Part shown: one piece after another, positions 1-8,384 of the stretch
How the letters are laid out: every line of letters starts with the position of its first letter
Numbering within the stretch: position 1 is the first letter of the stretch
Assembly (NCBI GenBank): GCA_949419965.1
Contig: CASPAC010000012.1
Coordinates: forward strand, 1-46,396
Reading direction: 5' to 3'
From: Bacteroidales bacterium
GTDB lineage: Bacteria > Bacteroidota > Bacteroidia > Bacteroidales > Rikenellaceae
DNA: 46,396 bases
Position numbers and translations under genes: made by a program
The notes under the pieces: model-generated
What the model was told of the DNA's origin: nothing
Databases searched by the model: none
The model's input: only the letters and a program-made list of their open reading frames with translations

Positions 1-19
1 GGGGGCGACCCACGCCGGC

Positions 20-55
20 AAAAACCGCTTCAAGGTTACTTGAAAGCGGTTTTTT
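20..55. terminator. Terminator-like hairpin in repeat unit 1
   Basis: AAAACCGCTT-CAAG, a GTTA loop and CTTG-AAAGCGGTTTTTT form a stem with one bulged base, A-rich on one side and T-rich on the other. It could therefore stop transcription from either strand. It lies directly after the stop of the 26-codon minus-strand frame in this unit (135 to 55). Confidence 0.5.
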
Positions 56-191
56 CATTTCGGGCCGTAATCGAGCAGCGATTTTCGCAGTTTTGACAGC
101 GCCCCTGCGGCAAGCAGAAGAGATAAAACGAGCATAACGAAGTTAAATCTCGGTTTCGGCTCGAAAACGGGGGGGGGCGACCCACGCCGGC

Positions 192-229
192 AAAAACCGC
201 TTCAAGGTTACTTGAAAGCGGTTTTTTTT
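192..229. terminator. Terminator-like hairpin in repeat unit 2
   Basis: Second copy of the hairpin in the tandem repeat, with the same stem and loop and a longer T run (8 T). Because both copies keep the stem, the hairpin looks like the most conserved functional part of the repeat. Confidence 0.5.
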
Positions 230-380
230 CATTTCGGGCCGTATATCGCACAGCGATTTTCGCATTTTTGGCAGCGCCCCTGCGGCAAGCAGAAGAGATA
301 AAACGAGCATAAGGAAGTTAAATCCCGGTTTCGGCCCGAAAATCCGGAGGATGCTGCAAGGCTTCGACGGTAAACGAAAT

Positions 381-410
381 CCGCCTGCAAATGATTTGCA
401 GGCGGATTTT
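381..410. terminator. Hairpin terminator after the clan GH-A lipoprotein gene
   Basis: A perfect 11-bp stem, CCGCCTGCAAA with a TGA loop and TTTGCAGGCGG (381-405), is followed by ATTTTT on the plus strand and by a weaker T-rich run on the minus strand. It lies about 30 bp past the stop of the minus-strand gene at 437 and probably ends that transcript. Confidence 0.65.
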
Positions 411-436
411 TCGCAACAAAGCGGCAACGAGAACGC

Positions 437-1921
437 CTACCGCGGCTCGGGCATCGACGTATAGACCAACATGGTCTCGGGTTCGAGACGAATGCGGGCG
501 CCCTCCTCAAGCGTAACGCCCTGCTCGGTCGGCAGCAGCCGCTCACCGTCGAGCTTCAGCACCCCTTCTCCATAGACATAGAGCGACAGACCGGACAGCG
601 GCGCCGGAAGTCCTCGAAGCGTCAGCTCCACAGCGCGGTCGGCATGCGTGTTGACCACAGCCACCGTCGCACCCTTGTCCGTGCGCCCGACCATCGAACG
701 CACGCCGTCGACTCCCTCGACCTCCGAGCCGACGATCCGGCATCCCTGCGGAAAATAGCGGCACAAAAGCGACATGGCATAGTACCACGGGCGGATGCGC
801 TCCTTCTCCGCTCCGTAACGTTCCTCGCCGAGGATGTTCCAGAAGCCCCATATCTTCAGCCGGCCGGGTTCCTTGGTGTGCATCGCATCGTCGAGCATCC
901 ACACCACACAGCCCGAATAGCCTGCGGCGGCCGTCTGCATGACGGCATCCGCCACGTCGATTCCGTACATCGTATCGAAAACCAGCATCTGCGAATCCTC
1001 GATCGAAGCATGGGGATCGGCCGCAATGCGGCGCTTGTTCTCGGCATCGAGTTCCGCATCGCGCGGATCGATATACTTGATTCCCAGCTCCCCGAGAATC
1101 ATCTTCGCCGTAGCCGGCGCCGCGGCGCGATAGGCCGCGATCATCTCGGTGTATTCGCCCGTGTTGATCTGTGCTTTCGACGGATAAGTGTGGATGTCGT
1201 AGAGACCCACCGCCTCGCCCAGGTCCGCGCGGCTACCGCTCACCCAATGCGTCTCGGCCGTCGTCCACACCGCAGCGTCGGGCGCCACCAGGCGTACGCG
1301 GTCGCCCATGCCATGACGGCGGAGCGCCGCATCCATCGCTTTCGCGGCCCGCAGCCAGAGCGCATAATCGCCGTTGGTCGACGACCACGAACCGTTGGGC
1401 TCGTTGACCATATTATAATAGCGGATGCAGCTGTAGCCGCAATCCTCCACCAGATAGCGCACCAGCTCGCCGCAGCAGCCGATCAGTTCCTCGTCCACGG
1501 TCTGCTGCTGCCAGTCGGCCAGCCCGCCGCCCCAGTCGCCGAGCAGCACCGTCACGCCGTGCGTGTTGCAATAGCCCAGGATCATGTGCAGGTCGTCCAT
1601 GTTGCGCGCAGGGTCGAACCGCCCGTCGGTCATGTGGGACCTGATCCCGCTCATCACCCGGATGAAACGCGGCGACATCCATTCGAGCCGCGTCACCAGG
1701 CGCCGTCTGTCCGAGGCCGAAAAGCCCTCGCCGTCGTGCACTTCGTAGGGGTCCCACTGCACGCCGTTGCCTATGTAGGCCTCGTCGACGACGCGGTCCG
1801 ACAACGCGAGCACGCCGTCGACCGTCGGAACGGCCGGCGCACCGCCCGCAGCCGGCGAACATCCGGCAAGAAGCGTCGCCGCAATGCCGCAAAAGAGCGG
1901 GCGGAACAAGTTTCTTCTCAT
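437..1921 (-). CDS. Clan GH-A glycoside hydrolase lipoprotein
   Basis: Predicted lipoprotein of 494 residues. The start at 1921 gives the signal peptide MRRNLFRPLFCGIAATLLAGC with lipobox LLAGC and Cys21; a longer upstream frame would bury this signal and lies over the likely promoter. The body looks like a (beta/alpha)8 retaining hydrolase: NEP at about 173-175 supplies the acid/base Glu174, and GELG at about 277-280 supplies the likely nucleophile Glu278. YDIHTYP (about 241-247) and the late WMLDD fit the barrel. A small beta-sandwich-like tail follows. The family cannot be fixed by eye; GH39 or an unassigned GH5-like group are options. It faces away from the mannan operon at 2156 and shares its intergenic region, so it probably serves the same glycan. 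The exact substrate is unknown. Confidence 0.8.
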   Translation of the reverse strand: MRRNLFRPLFCGIAATLLAGCSPAAGGAPAVPTVDGVLALSDRVVDEAYIGNGVQWDPYEVHDGEGFSASDRRRLVTRLEWMSPRFIRVMSGIRSHMTDGRFDPARNMDDLHMILGYCNTHGVTVLLGDWGGGLADWQQQTVDEELIGCCGELVRYLVEDCGYSCIRYYNMVNEPNGSWSSTNGDYALWLRAAKAMDAALRRHGMGDRVRLVAPDAAVWTTAETHWVSGSRADLGEAVGLYDIHTYPSKAQINTGEYTEMIAAYRAAAPATAKMILGELGIKYIDPRDAELDAENKRRIAADPHASIEDSQMLVFDTMYGIDVADAVMQTAAAGYSGCVVWMLDDAMHTKEPGRLKIWGFWNILGEERYGAEKERIRPWYYAMSLLCRYFPQGCRIVGSEVEGVDGVRSMVGRTDKGATVAVVNTHADRAVELTLRGLPAPLSGLSLYVYGEGVLKLDGERLLPTEQGVTLEEGARIRLEPETMLVYTSMPEPR

Positions 1922-1948
1922 GGTCGCAAGTGTTGGTTTCCAATAATT

Positions 1949-1956
1949 CAAAGGTA
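1949..1956 (-). promoter_or_regulatory. Bacteroidota -7 box for the 437-1921 gene
   Basis: The minus strand reads TACCTTTG, an exact TAnnTTTG match, placing the transcript start near 1941 with a leader of about 20 nt before the start codon at 1921. No good -33 TTTG is seen at the usual spacing. Confidence 0.55.
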
Positions 1957-2114
1957 AGGCCCCGCACCCGAAAAGGAATAATACTTTTTTATCCGAATCC
2001 GATATTTTACAGACAATTACCCGGCTGCGGAAGACCCGCCCCAGCAACGGCCCGAATGCGCGAAAAATATAACTAATTGCTAAAAAACTACATTTTTCCG
2101 AAGTGCCGAACCTC

Positions 2115-2122
2115 TATCTTTG
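2115..2122 (+). promoter_or_regulatory. Promoter of the intracellular mannan operon
   Basis: TATCTTTG matches TAnnTTTG exactly; a T-rich -33-like stretch (TTTT at 2093-2096) lies 18 bp upstream. The expected start near 2129 leaves a leader of about 27 nt before the ATG at 2156. It faces away from the promoter at 1949-1956, so the 234-bp gap is a divergent control region. Confidence 0.6.
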
Positions 2123-2155
2123 TCTTCGTCATCCGTTCCCTAACCCGAACTGCGC

Positions 2156-4504
2156 ATGAAATCCCTGTTCCTGCCGGTCGCCGGTCTGCTGATGCTCGGA
2201 CTCACGGCCTGCCACTCTCTGAAAACGACCCGTTTCGCCCGCGTCGAGCAAGGCCGCTTCGCCGGCCCCGACGACATGCCCGCCTACTTCGTCGGCACCA
2301 ATTTCTGGTACGGCGCCCTGCTCGCCGCCGAAGGTCCCGGCTGCGACCGCGCACGGCTCTGCCGCGAACTCGACCGCATGCACGCGGCGGGCATCGACAA
2401 CCTGCGGGTGCTGGTCGGTTCGGAGGGCAGCGAAGGGGTCGTCTCGAAGGTCGAACCCATCCTCCAGACCGCCCCGGGCATCTACGACGACCGCGCGCTC
2501 GACGGGCTCGACTTCCTGCTCGCCGAGATGGGCAAACGCGGCATGCGGGCCGTGCTCTACCTGACCAACGCCTGGGAGTGGAGCGGCGGCTACAGCCAGT
2601 ATCTCGAATGGAGCGGCCGCGGCACCTATCCTGTTCCGGGACGGGACGGCTGGGACGTCTTCATGCGCTACGTGCGGCAGTTCCACGAAGCGGATGCCGC
2701 CGACAGCTGCAAATTGCTGTTAGAAAACCACATCCGCCACATCGTCGGCCGCACCAACCGCTACACCGGACTCCCCTATGCCGAGGACCCGGCCATCTTC
2801 TCGTGGCAGATCGCCAACGAGCCGCGCGCCTTCTCCGACGAGAACAAGGAGCGCTTCTTCGAATGGATCGCCCGCACGGCGCAGCTCATCAAGGAGCTCG
2901 ATCCCAACCACATGGTATCGACCGGCAGCGAGGGATCGATGGGTTGCGAGAACGACATCGAACTCTGGCGCCGCATCCACGCGCTGCCCGAAATCGACTA
3001 TGCCAACATCCACATCTGGGCCTACAACTGGAAGTGGATCGACCACGACAGCATCGCAGAGAATCTCGACCGGGCCTGCGCCAACATGACCGATTACATC
3101 GACCGCCACGCCGCGATCGCCCGCGAGCTGCGGAAACCCCTCGTCATCGAGGAGTTCGGCTACCCGCGCGACAACTTCCGGTTCGAGCCCGACTCCCCCG
3201 CCTCGGCCCGCGACGCCTACTACCGGCACCTTTTCGCACAGATCATCCGCAGCGCCGCCTGCGGCGACATCCTCGCCGGATGCAACTTCTGGGGCTGGGG
3301 CGGCGAGGCACGGCCCGCACACCTCCGCTGGGAGCGCAGCGACGACTACTGCGGCGACCCCGCACAGGAGGAACAGGGCCTCAACTCGGTCTTCGACTGC
3401 GACACGGCCACGATACGCGCCATCGCGCAGACCAACCGGACGCTCGCCCGCTACGGCCGCGCCGCAGCCGCACAACCCGGCAACCGGACTCCCGAACAAC
3501 TCCTCGCACTGCTGCGCCACGTTTCGAAGCGCGGAGAACTGCTTTTCGGACAGCAGGATTTCCCCTTCTACGGCTGCGACTGGGCCTACGAGGAGGGGCG
3601 CAGCGACGTGAAAGAACTCTGCGGCGATTATCCCGCCGTCCTGGGCTGCGACCTGGGCGAAATCGAGCTCGGCACCGGCCGCAACCTCGACGGAGTGCCT
3701 TTCGACACCATGCGCACCGAAATCCTGCGCCACTTCGCACGCGGCGGCCTGACGACCGTCAGCTGGCACCCGCGCAACCCCCTCACGGGAGGCGACGCCT
3801 GGGACGTAACGAGCGACCGCGCCGTCCGTTCGGTCCTGCCCGGCGGCGAGCGCCACGAACTTTTCGTCGGGTGGCTCGACCGCGCGGCCGACTTCCTGCT
3901 GTCGCTCCGCACCGACGACGGATCGGTCGTCCCGACCCTTTTCCGGCCATGGCACGAGCACACGGGGAGCTGGTTCTGGTGGGGACAGCGGCTCTGCACG
4001 ACCGACGATTACAAGGCGCTCTGGGAGATGACCGTCGAACACCTGCACCGGCGCGGCGTGCCGATGCTCACCATCTATTCGCCCAACCCCTGCCACGACG
4101 AATCCCAATACATGGAGCGCTACCCGGGCGACGCCTGGGTCGACATCCTCGGTCTGGACGCCTACCACGGCGGTTCGGCCGACGAATTCATGGCCCGGCT
4201 CGACCGCACGCTGGGCATCATGGCCGCCCTCTCCCAACGCCTGGGCAAACCCTGCGTCCTCTCCGAAACGGGCCGCGAGGGCCTGCCCGAAGCCGACTGG
4301 TGGACAGGCGTCCTGCTGCGGGGCATCGGCAGCCACCGCCCCGCCTACGCGCTCGTATGGCGCAACGCCCTGCAAACCGTCCGGCCGGGACACTTCTACG
4401 CGCCCTTCCCGGGCCAAACCTCGGCCGACGACTTCGTCCGTTTCCATGCCCTGCCCCAAACCCTGTTCGCCACCGACATGGCGCACACTGCATCCCTAAA
4501 ATAA
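2156..4504 (+). CDS. Two-domain beta-mannanase lipoprotein, GH5 (GH5_7-like) plus GH26
   Basis: Predicted lipoprotein of 782 residues (MKSLFLPVAGLLMLGLTAC, Cys19) with two complete catalytic modules. Residues about 40-435 resemble GH5 subfamily 7 mannanases: the acid/base is Glu222 in IANEPR and the nucleophile is probably Glu333 in IEEFGYPRD. Residues about 460-780 form a GH26 barrel: LFRPWHEHTGSW carries acid/base Glu601 and VLSETGREG carries nucleophile Glu704; FGQQD at about 464 is the usual GH26 start. Both domains keep all key residues, so both should be active endo- or exo-mannan hydrolases that retain configuration. There is almost no linker (about 435-455). As first gene of the operon with GH130, transporter and epimerase, it likely releases mannobiose at the membrane. 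Whether it sits on the outer surface or faces the periplasm cannot be read from the sequence. Confidence 0.9.
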   Translation: MKSLFLPVAGLLMLGLTACHSLKTTRFARVEQGRFAGPDDMPAYFVGTNFWYGALLAAEGPGCDRARLCRELDRMHAAGIDNLRVLVGSEGSEGVVSKVEPILQTAPGIYDDRALDGLDFLLAEMGKRGMRAVLYLTNAWEWSGGYSQYLEWSGRGTYPVPGRDGWDVFMRYVRQFHEADAADSCKLLLENHIRHIVGRTNRYTGLPYAEDPAIFSWQIANEPRAFSDENKERFFEWIARTAQLIKELDPNHMVSTGSEGSMGCENDIELWRRIHALPEIDYANIHIWAYNWKWIDHDSIAENLDRACANMTDYIDRHAAIARELRKPLVIEEFGYPRDNFRFEPDSPASARDAYYRHLFAQIIRSAACGDILAGCNFWGWGGEARPAHLRWERSDDYCGDPAQEEQGLNSVFDCDTATIRAIAQTNRTLARYGRAAAAQPGNRTPEQLLALLRHVSKRGELLFGQQDFPFYGCDWAYEEGRSDVKELCGDYPAVLGCDLGEIELGTGRNLDGVPFDTMRTEILRHFARGGLTTVSWHPRNPLTGGDAWDVTSDRAVRSVLPGGERHELFVGWLDRAADFLLSLRTDDGSVVPTLFRPWHEHTGSWFWWGQRLCTTDDYKALWEMTVEHLHRRGVPMLTIYSPNPCHDESQYMERYPGDAWVDILGLDAYHGGSADEFMARLDRTLGIMAALSQRLGKPCVLSETGREGLPEADWWTGVLLRGIGSHRPAYALVWRNALQTVRPGHFYAPFPGQTSADDFVRFHALPQTLFATDMAHTASLK

Positions 4505-4525
4505 ATCTAACTCAATTCGCACGCA

Positions 4526-5692
4526 ATGACTGACTTCAAGGTGATCATGAGCGAACTGGAAGCCCGGCACGAAGAGCTTCTGACCCGAAAGAACACGCCC
4601 GACGAACACTACAACGGCATCTACACCCGCTACCGCAACCCGATCCTCACGGCCCGGCACACGCCCCTCCACTGGCGCTACGACTTCGACCCGCAGAGCA
4701 ATCCTTTCTGCATGGAGCGCATCGGCATGAACGCCGTGATGAACGCAGGAGCGATCAAATGGCACGACAAGTACATCGTCGTGGCCCGCGTCGAGGGCGC
4801 CGACCGCAAATCGTTCTTCGCCGTGGCCGAATCGCCGAACGGCATCGACAACTTCCGGTTCTGGGACTACCCGATCCGAATGCCCGAATACGGCGAGCCG
4901 GCGACCAACATCTACGACATGCGGCTCACGGCCCACGAAGACGGATGGATCTACGGCGTCTTCTGCATCGAACGCAAGGACCCCGACGCGGCGCCGGGCG
5001 ACCTCTCGTCGGCCGTCGCCGCGGCCGGCATCGCCCGCACCCGGAACCTGGTCGACTGGGAGCGGCTCCCCGACCTCGTGTCGAAGAGCCAGCAGCGCAA
5101 CGTAGTGCTGCACCCCGAGTTCGTCGACGGCAAATACGCCTTCTACACCCGCCCCCAGGACGGCTTCATCGACACCGGCAACGGCCAGGGCATCGGCTGG
5201 GCGCTGGTCGACGACATCGCCCGTGCCGAGATCGTCGGAGAGACCATCATCAACCGCCGCTACTACCACACCATCAAGGAGGGCAAGAACGGCGAAGGCC
5301 CCCATCCGATCAAAACCCCGCACGGCTGGCTCCATTTGGCACACGGTGTGCGTTCGTGCGCTGCAGGGCTGCGCTACGTGCTCTACCTCTACATGACCGA
5401 ACTCGAGCGCCCGTGGGTGCCGCTGGCCGAACCGGCAGGCCTGTTCATGGGTCCGGAGGGCGAAGAACGCATCGGCGACGTGTCGAACGTCCTCTTCTCC
5501 AACGGCTGGATCGCCGACCCCGACGGCCGCGTCTTCATCTACTATGCTTCAAGCGACACGCGCCTGCACGTGGCCACCTCCACCGTCGAACGGCTGGTAG
5601 ACTACTGCCTGCACACCCCCGCCGACGGCCTCACGACAGGCCGCAGCGTCGAACAACTCTGGAAACTCATCGATAAGAATCTCAAACGCTGA
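4526..5692 (+). CDS. GH130 4-O-beta-D-mannosyl-D-glucose phosphorylase
   Basis: A 388-residue cytoplasmic enzyme with no signal peptide. It closely resembles the Bacteroides fragilis mannosylglucose phosphorylase (GH130 subfamily 1) in length and in blocks such as [57 protein letters not shown] and [19 protein letters not shown]. The general acid Asp is at residue 131 in NIYD, where it is expected for this family. The reaction is mannosyl-beta-1,4-glucose plus phosphate to alpha-mannose 1-phosphate plus glucose. It follows the mannanase by 21 bp and precedes the symporter by 5 bp, so it is in the same transcript. Paired with the epimerase downstream it forms the known mannobiose route. Mannosyl-mannose phosphorylase activity (GH130_2) is less likely given these motifs. 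Confidence 0.93.
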   Translation: MTDFKVIMSELEARHEELLTRKNTPDEHYNGIYTRYRNPILTARHTPLHWRYDFDPQSNPFCMERIGMNAVMNAGAIKWHDKYIVVARVEGADRKSFFAVAESPNGIDNFRFWDYPIRMPEYGEPATNIYDMRLTAHEDGWIYGVFCIERKDPDAAPGDLSSAVAAAGIARTRNLVDWERLPDLVSKSQQRNVVLHPEFVDGKYAFYTRPQDGFIDTGNGQGIGWALVDDIARAEIVGETIINRRYYHTIKEGKNGEGPHPIKTPHGWLHLAHGVRSCAAGLRYVLYLYMTELERPWVPLAEPAGLFMGPEGEERIGDVSNVLFSNGWIADPDGRVFIYYASSDTRLHVATSTVERLVDYCLHTPADGLTTGRSVEQLWKLIDKNLKR

Positions 5693-5697
5693 TACGA

Positions 5698-7107
5698 ATG
5701 GCAGCACCCCGCCTCGAAAAGATCGGATACGGCCTCGGCGACATGTCGTCGAGCATGTTCTGGAAGATATTCACCTACTATCTCCCGTTCTTCTACTCCA
5801 ACATCTTCGGACTGAGCCTGGAGCACGCCGCCCTGCTGCTGCTCGTCACCAAGCTCTGGGACGCCGTCTCCGATCCGATCATGGGACTCATCGCCGACCG
5901 CACGCGCTCGCAGTGGGGCCGCTACCGGCCCTACCTGCTGTGGATCGCCGCGCCTTTCGCCGTGGCGGGCGTGCTGACCTTCACGACCCCCGACTGGAGC
6001 GACGGGGCCAAACTGGTGTGGGCCTACGCCACCTACATCCTGATGATGACCGTCTACACGGCCATCAACGTTCCCTACGGAGCCATGCTGGGCGTGGTGA
6101 CCGACGATTCGGCCGAACGCACCGTCTTCTCCTCCTACCGCATGTTCTTCGCCTACGGCGGTTCGTTCCTCGCCCTGGCGCTCTTCGAGCCCCTGTGCAG
6201 CTTCTTCACGGGCGACACCGGCGCGCTGAGCCCCGCCGAAGCCGCCGCTGCGCAGGCCGCCGGCTGGCAACGGACCATGATCGTCATCGGACTGCTCTGC
6301 GCCGTGCTCTTCTACTATTGTTTCCGCTGGACGCGCGAGCGCATCGCTCCGGCCGACAACGACCGCGAATCGATCCTGCGCGACGTCAGGGCCCTGGCCG
6401 GCAACGGCCCCTGGTGGCTGCTGTTAGGCGTGGCGATCGCCGTGCTGCTCTTCAATTCGATCCGCGGCGGCGCAGCGGCCTACTTCTTCAAGGACTACGT
6501 CGGAGCGAACAACCTGCTGGGCGGCAGCCTGCTGCTCACGTGCGGCGTCTTCCTGGCCGTGGGCGAGATCGCCAACATGGCAGGCGTAGCGCTGGCCGTG
6601 CCCGTCTCGCGCCGCATCGGCAAGCGCATGACCTACATGGCGGCCATGGCCGTCGCGGGCGTGCTGAGCGGTGCGTTCTACTTCGTGCCGGCGACCAACG
6701 CCGGTGCCTGGACGATGCTGGTGCTGCAGATCGTCATCTCGGCCGCCGCAGGCATCACCTTCCCGCTGCTGTGGAGCATGTTCGCCGACGTGGCCGACTA
6801 CTCCGAACTCCGGCACGGCCACGGCTCCACGGGGCTGATCTTCTCCTCGTCGTCGATGGCCCAGAAGTTCGGCGGCGCCTTCGGCAGCGCGCTCATCCTC
6901 TGGCTGCTGGCCGCCTACGGCTACGACACGTCGGCCCAGGCGGCCCAAAGCGGCGAGGCGATCGTCGGGCTGCGCATGCTGATGAGCTGGATACCGGCCG
7001 CCGGATGCGGTGCGGCGATCCTGCTCGTCGCGCTCTATCCGCTCGGCGAAAAACGGGTGGCCGCGATCGCCGGACAGCTGGCTCTGCGCCGCTCCTCCAA
7101 AGCATAA
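5698..7107 (+). CDS. GPH/MFS-type sugar:cation symporter (likely mannobiose)
   Basis: A 469-residue inner-membrane protein with about 12 hydrophobic segments. It carries the GPH (MelB-like) signature WDAVSDPIMGLIADRTRSQWGRYRP in two parts: WDAVSDP at about 54-60 with Asp55 and Asp59, the DxxxD cation site, then the cytoplasmic loop RTRSQWGRYRP (68-78). A second half-signature lies near SMFADVADYSE. The family imports disaccharides and glycosides with Na+ or H+. Its position between the phosphorylase and epimerase genes, matching the known B. fragilis mannan gene order, argues for mannobiose uptake from the periplasm. The intergenic gap is only 5 bp before it and 4 bp after it. Confidence 0.9.
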   Translation: MAAPRLEKIGYGLGDMSSSMFWKIFTYYLPFFYSNIFGLSLEHAALLLLVTKLWDAVSDPIMGLIADRTRSQWGRYRPYLLWIAAPFAVAGVLTFTTPDWSDGAKLVWAYATYILMMTVYTAINVPYGAMLGVVTDDSAERTVFSSYRMFFAYGGSFLALALFEPLCSFFTGDTGALSPAEAAAAQAAGWQRTMIVIGLLCAVLFYYCFRWTRERIAPADNDRESILRDVRALAGNGPWWLLLGVAIAVLLFNSIRGGAAAYFFKDYVGANNLLGGSLLLTCGVFLAVGEIANMAGVALAVPVSRRIGKRMTYMAAMAVAGVLSGAFYFVPATNAGAWTMLVLQIVISAAAGITFPLLWSMFADVADYSELRHGHGSTGLIFSSSSMAQKFGGAFGSALILWLLAAYGYDTSAQAAQSGEAIVGLRMLMSWIPAAGCGAAILLVALYPLGEKRVAAIAGQLALRRSSKA

Positions 7108-7111
7108 CCAC

Positions 7112-8296
7112 ATGGAAGAAAAGCAACTCAAGGCGGAACTGCTCGCCGAACTCCACGACAACATCCTGCCCTTCTGGCAGACACACATGACCGACCCCGA
7201 GGGCGGCTTCTTCGGCCGCATGACGGGACGCGGCGAACTGCGGCCCGACGCCGAGCGCAGCGCCATTCTCTGCGGCCGCATCCTCTGGACCTTCGCGGCG
7301 GCTTACCGCACAACAGGGCGCGAGGAGTACCTCCGTACGGCCGCACAGGCCCGCGACTACCTGCTGGAGCACTTCATCGACCGCCGGTACGGCGGCGTCT
7401 TCTGGTCGGTCGACGCCCAGGGGCGGCCGCTCGACACCAAAAAGCAGTTCTACGCCCTCGCGTTCGCCATCTACGGGCTGAGCGAATACGCCCGCGCAAC
7501 GGGCGACGCGCAGGCGACCGAGGAGGCCGCAGCGCTCTACTGCGCCATCGAGACCCGCTCCTACGACCCGGCCGGCAACGGCTACGAGGAGGCCGCCACA
7601 CACGACTGGCAGCCCATCGCCGACATGCGCCTGAGCGACAAGGACGCCAACGAGCGCAGGACGATGAACACCCACCTTCACATCCTCGAAGCCTACACCA
7701 ACCTGCTGCGCGTGTGGCCCGACGCGGCGCTGCGCCGCCAGACCCGCAACCTGCTGGAGATCTTTCTCGACCGCATCGCCGATCCACGCACGGGGCACCT
7801 CGGGCTCTTTTTCGACGAGCATTGGCAGCTCCGGAGCGAGGGCGTCTACTCCTTCGGCCACGACATCGAAGCTTCGTGGCTGATGCTCGAAACGGCCTTC
7901 GTGCTGGGCGACGACGCCCTCACCGAGCGCACACGCGCCTGCTGCGCCCGCATCGCCGATGCCGCGCTCGAAGGCTATCTCGAAGACGGCAGCCTGCTCT
8001 ACGAACGCCATGCCGACGGCACGCTCGACCGCGAGCGCCACTGGTGGGTGCAGGCCGAGTGCGTCGTGGGGCTTTTCTACCTCTACCGGTTCCACGGCCG
8101 CCGCGAAGCGCTGGCCCCGGCCCTCAAGACCTGGAGCTACATCCGCCGGCACCTCGTCGACCGCGAGGGCGGCGAATGGTGGTGGAGCATCCTGCCCGAC
8201 GGCAGCATCAACCGCCGCGACGACAAGGCCGGATTCTGGAAATGCCCCTATCACAACGGCCGCATGTGCATGGAGGTGGCCGGACTTATCGGATAA
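7112..8296 (+). CDS. Cellobiose 2-epimerase (AGE superfamily)
   Basis: A 394-residue cytoplasmic enzyme starting MEEKQLKAELLAELHDNILPFW, typical of cellobiose 2-epimerases. Conserved catalytic-site blocks are NTHLHILEAY (His188, His190), SFGHDIEASWL (His250) and WKCPYHNGRMCME (His381); the last two hold the expected general acid/base histidines. It turns 4-O-beta-mannobiose into mannosylglucose (and cellobiose into glucosylmannose), feeding the GH130 enzyme. It is the last gene of the operon and is followed by a strong terminator. N-acylglucosamine 2-epimerase is the alternative in the superfamily but fits neither the motifs nor the neighbours. Confidence 0.93.
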   Translation: MEEKQLKAELLAELHDNILPFWQTHMTDPEGGFFGRMTGRGELRPDAERSAILCGRILWTFAAAYRTTGREEYLRTAAQARDYLLEHFIDRRYGGVFWSVDAQGRPLDTKKQFYALAFAIYGLSEYARATGDAQATEEAAALYCAIETRSYDPAGNGYEEAATHDWQPIADMRLSDKDANERRTMNTHLHILEAYTNLLRVWPDAALRRQTRNLLEIFLDRIADPRTGHLGLFFDEHWQLRSEGVYSFGHDIEASWLMLETAFVLGDDALTERTRACCARIADAALEGYLEDGSLLYERHADGTLDRERHWWVQAECVVGLFYLYRFHGRREALAPALKTWSYIRRHLVDREGGEWWWSILPDGSINRRDDKAGFWKCPYHNGRMCMEVAGLIG

Positions 8297-8330
8297 CCGG
8301 GAGCCGCCGGCAGCACGCCCGACAATCCAA

Positions 8331-8363
8331 AAAGAGGGGAATCCCGCAAGGATTCCCCTCTTT
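8331..8363. terminator. Bidirectional terminator between convergent mannan operons
   Basis: A perfect 14-bp stem (AAAGAGGGGAATCC, loop CGCAA, GGATTCCCCTCTTT) is flanked by A and T runs, so it works for either strand. It separates the epimerase gene (plus, ends 8296) from the GH2 gene (minus, ends 8385) and ends both operons. Confidence 0.9.
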
Positions 8364-8384
8364 CCGTATTCCGCCACGGAAGCG

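Larger units (their letters stand above)
1..345. repeat. 172-bp tandem direct repeat, two copies
   Basis: Two near-identical units follow each other with a period of 172 bp: the CGACCCACGCCGGC block starts at 6 and again at 178. The first unit is cut by the window edge, so more copies may lie to the left. Each unit opens with a G run (9 G at 169-177), then a terminator-like hairpin (20-55 and 192-229), and ends in a block containing a short minus-strand open frame starting MLVLSLLLAAGAL. Copies differ by scattered substitutions and a few 1-nt indels. The function is unknown: it could be tandem small RNA genes, tiny hydrophobic peptide genes or a decaying intergenic repeat. Confidence 0.8.

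Noticed and set aside
55..310. Tiny hydrophobic peptides in the tandem repeat (135 to 55, and from 310) as type I toxins
   Set aside because: Copy 2 has a one-base shift that changes the frame after about 20 codons, and no clear promoter or antisense partner could be seen. Kept only as a finding on the repeat, not called as genes.
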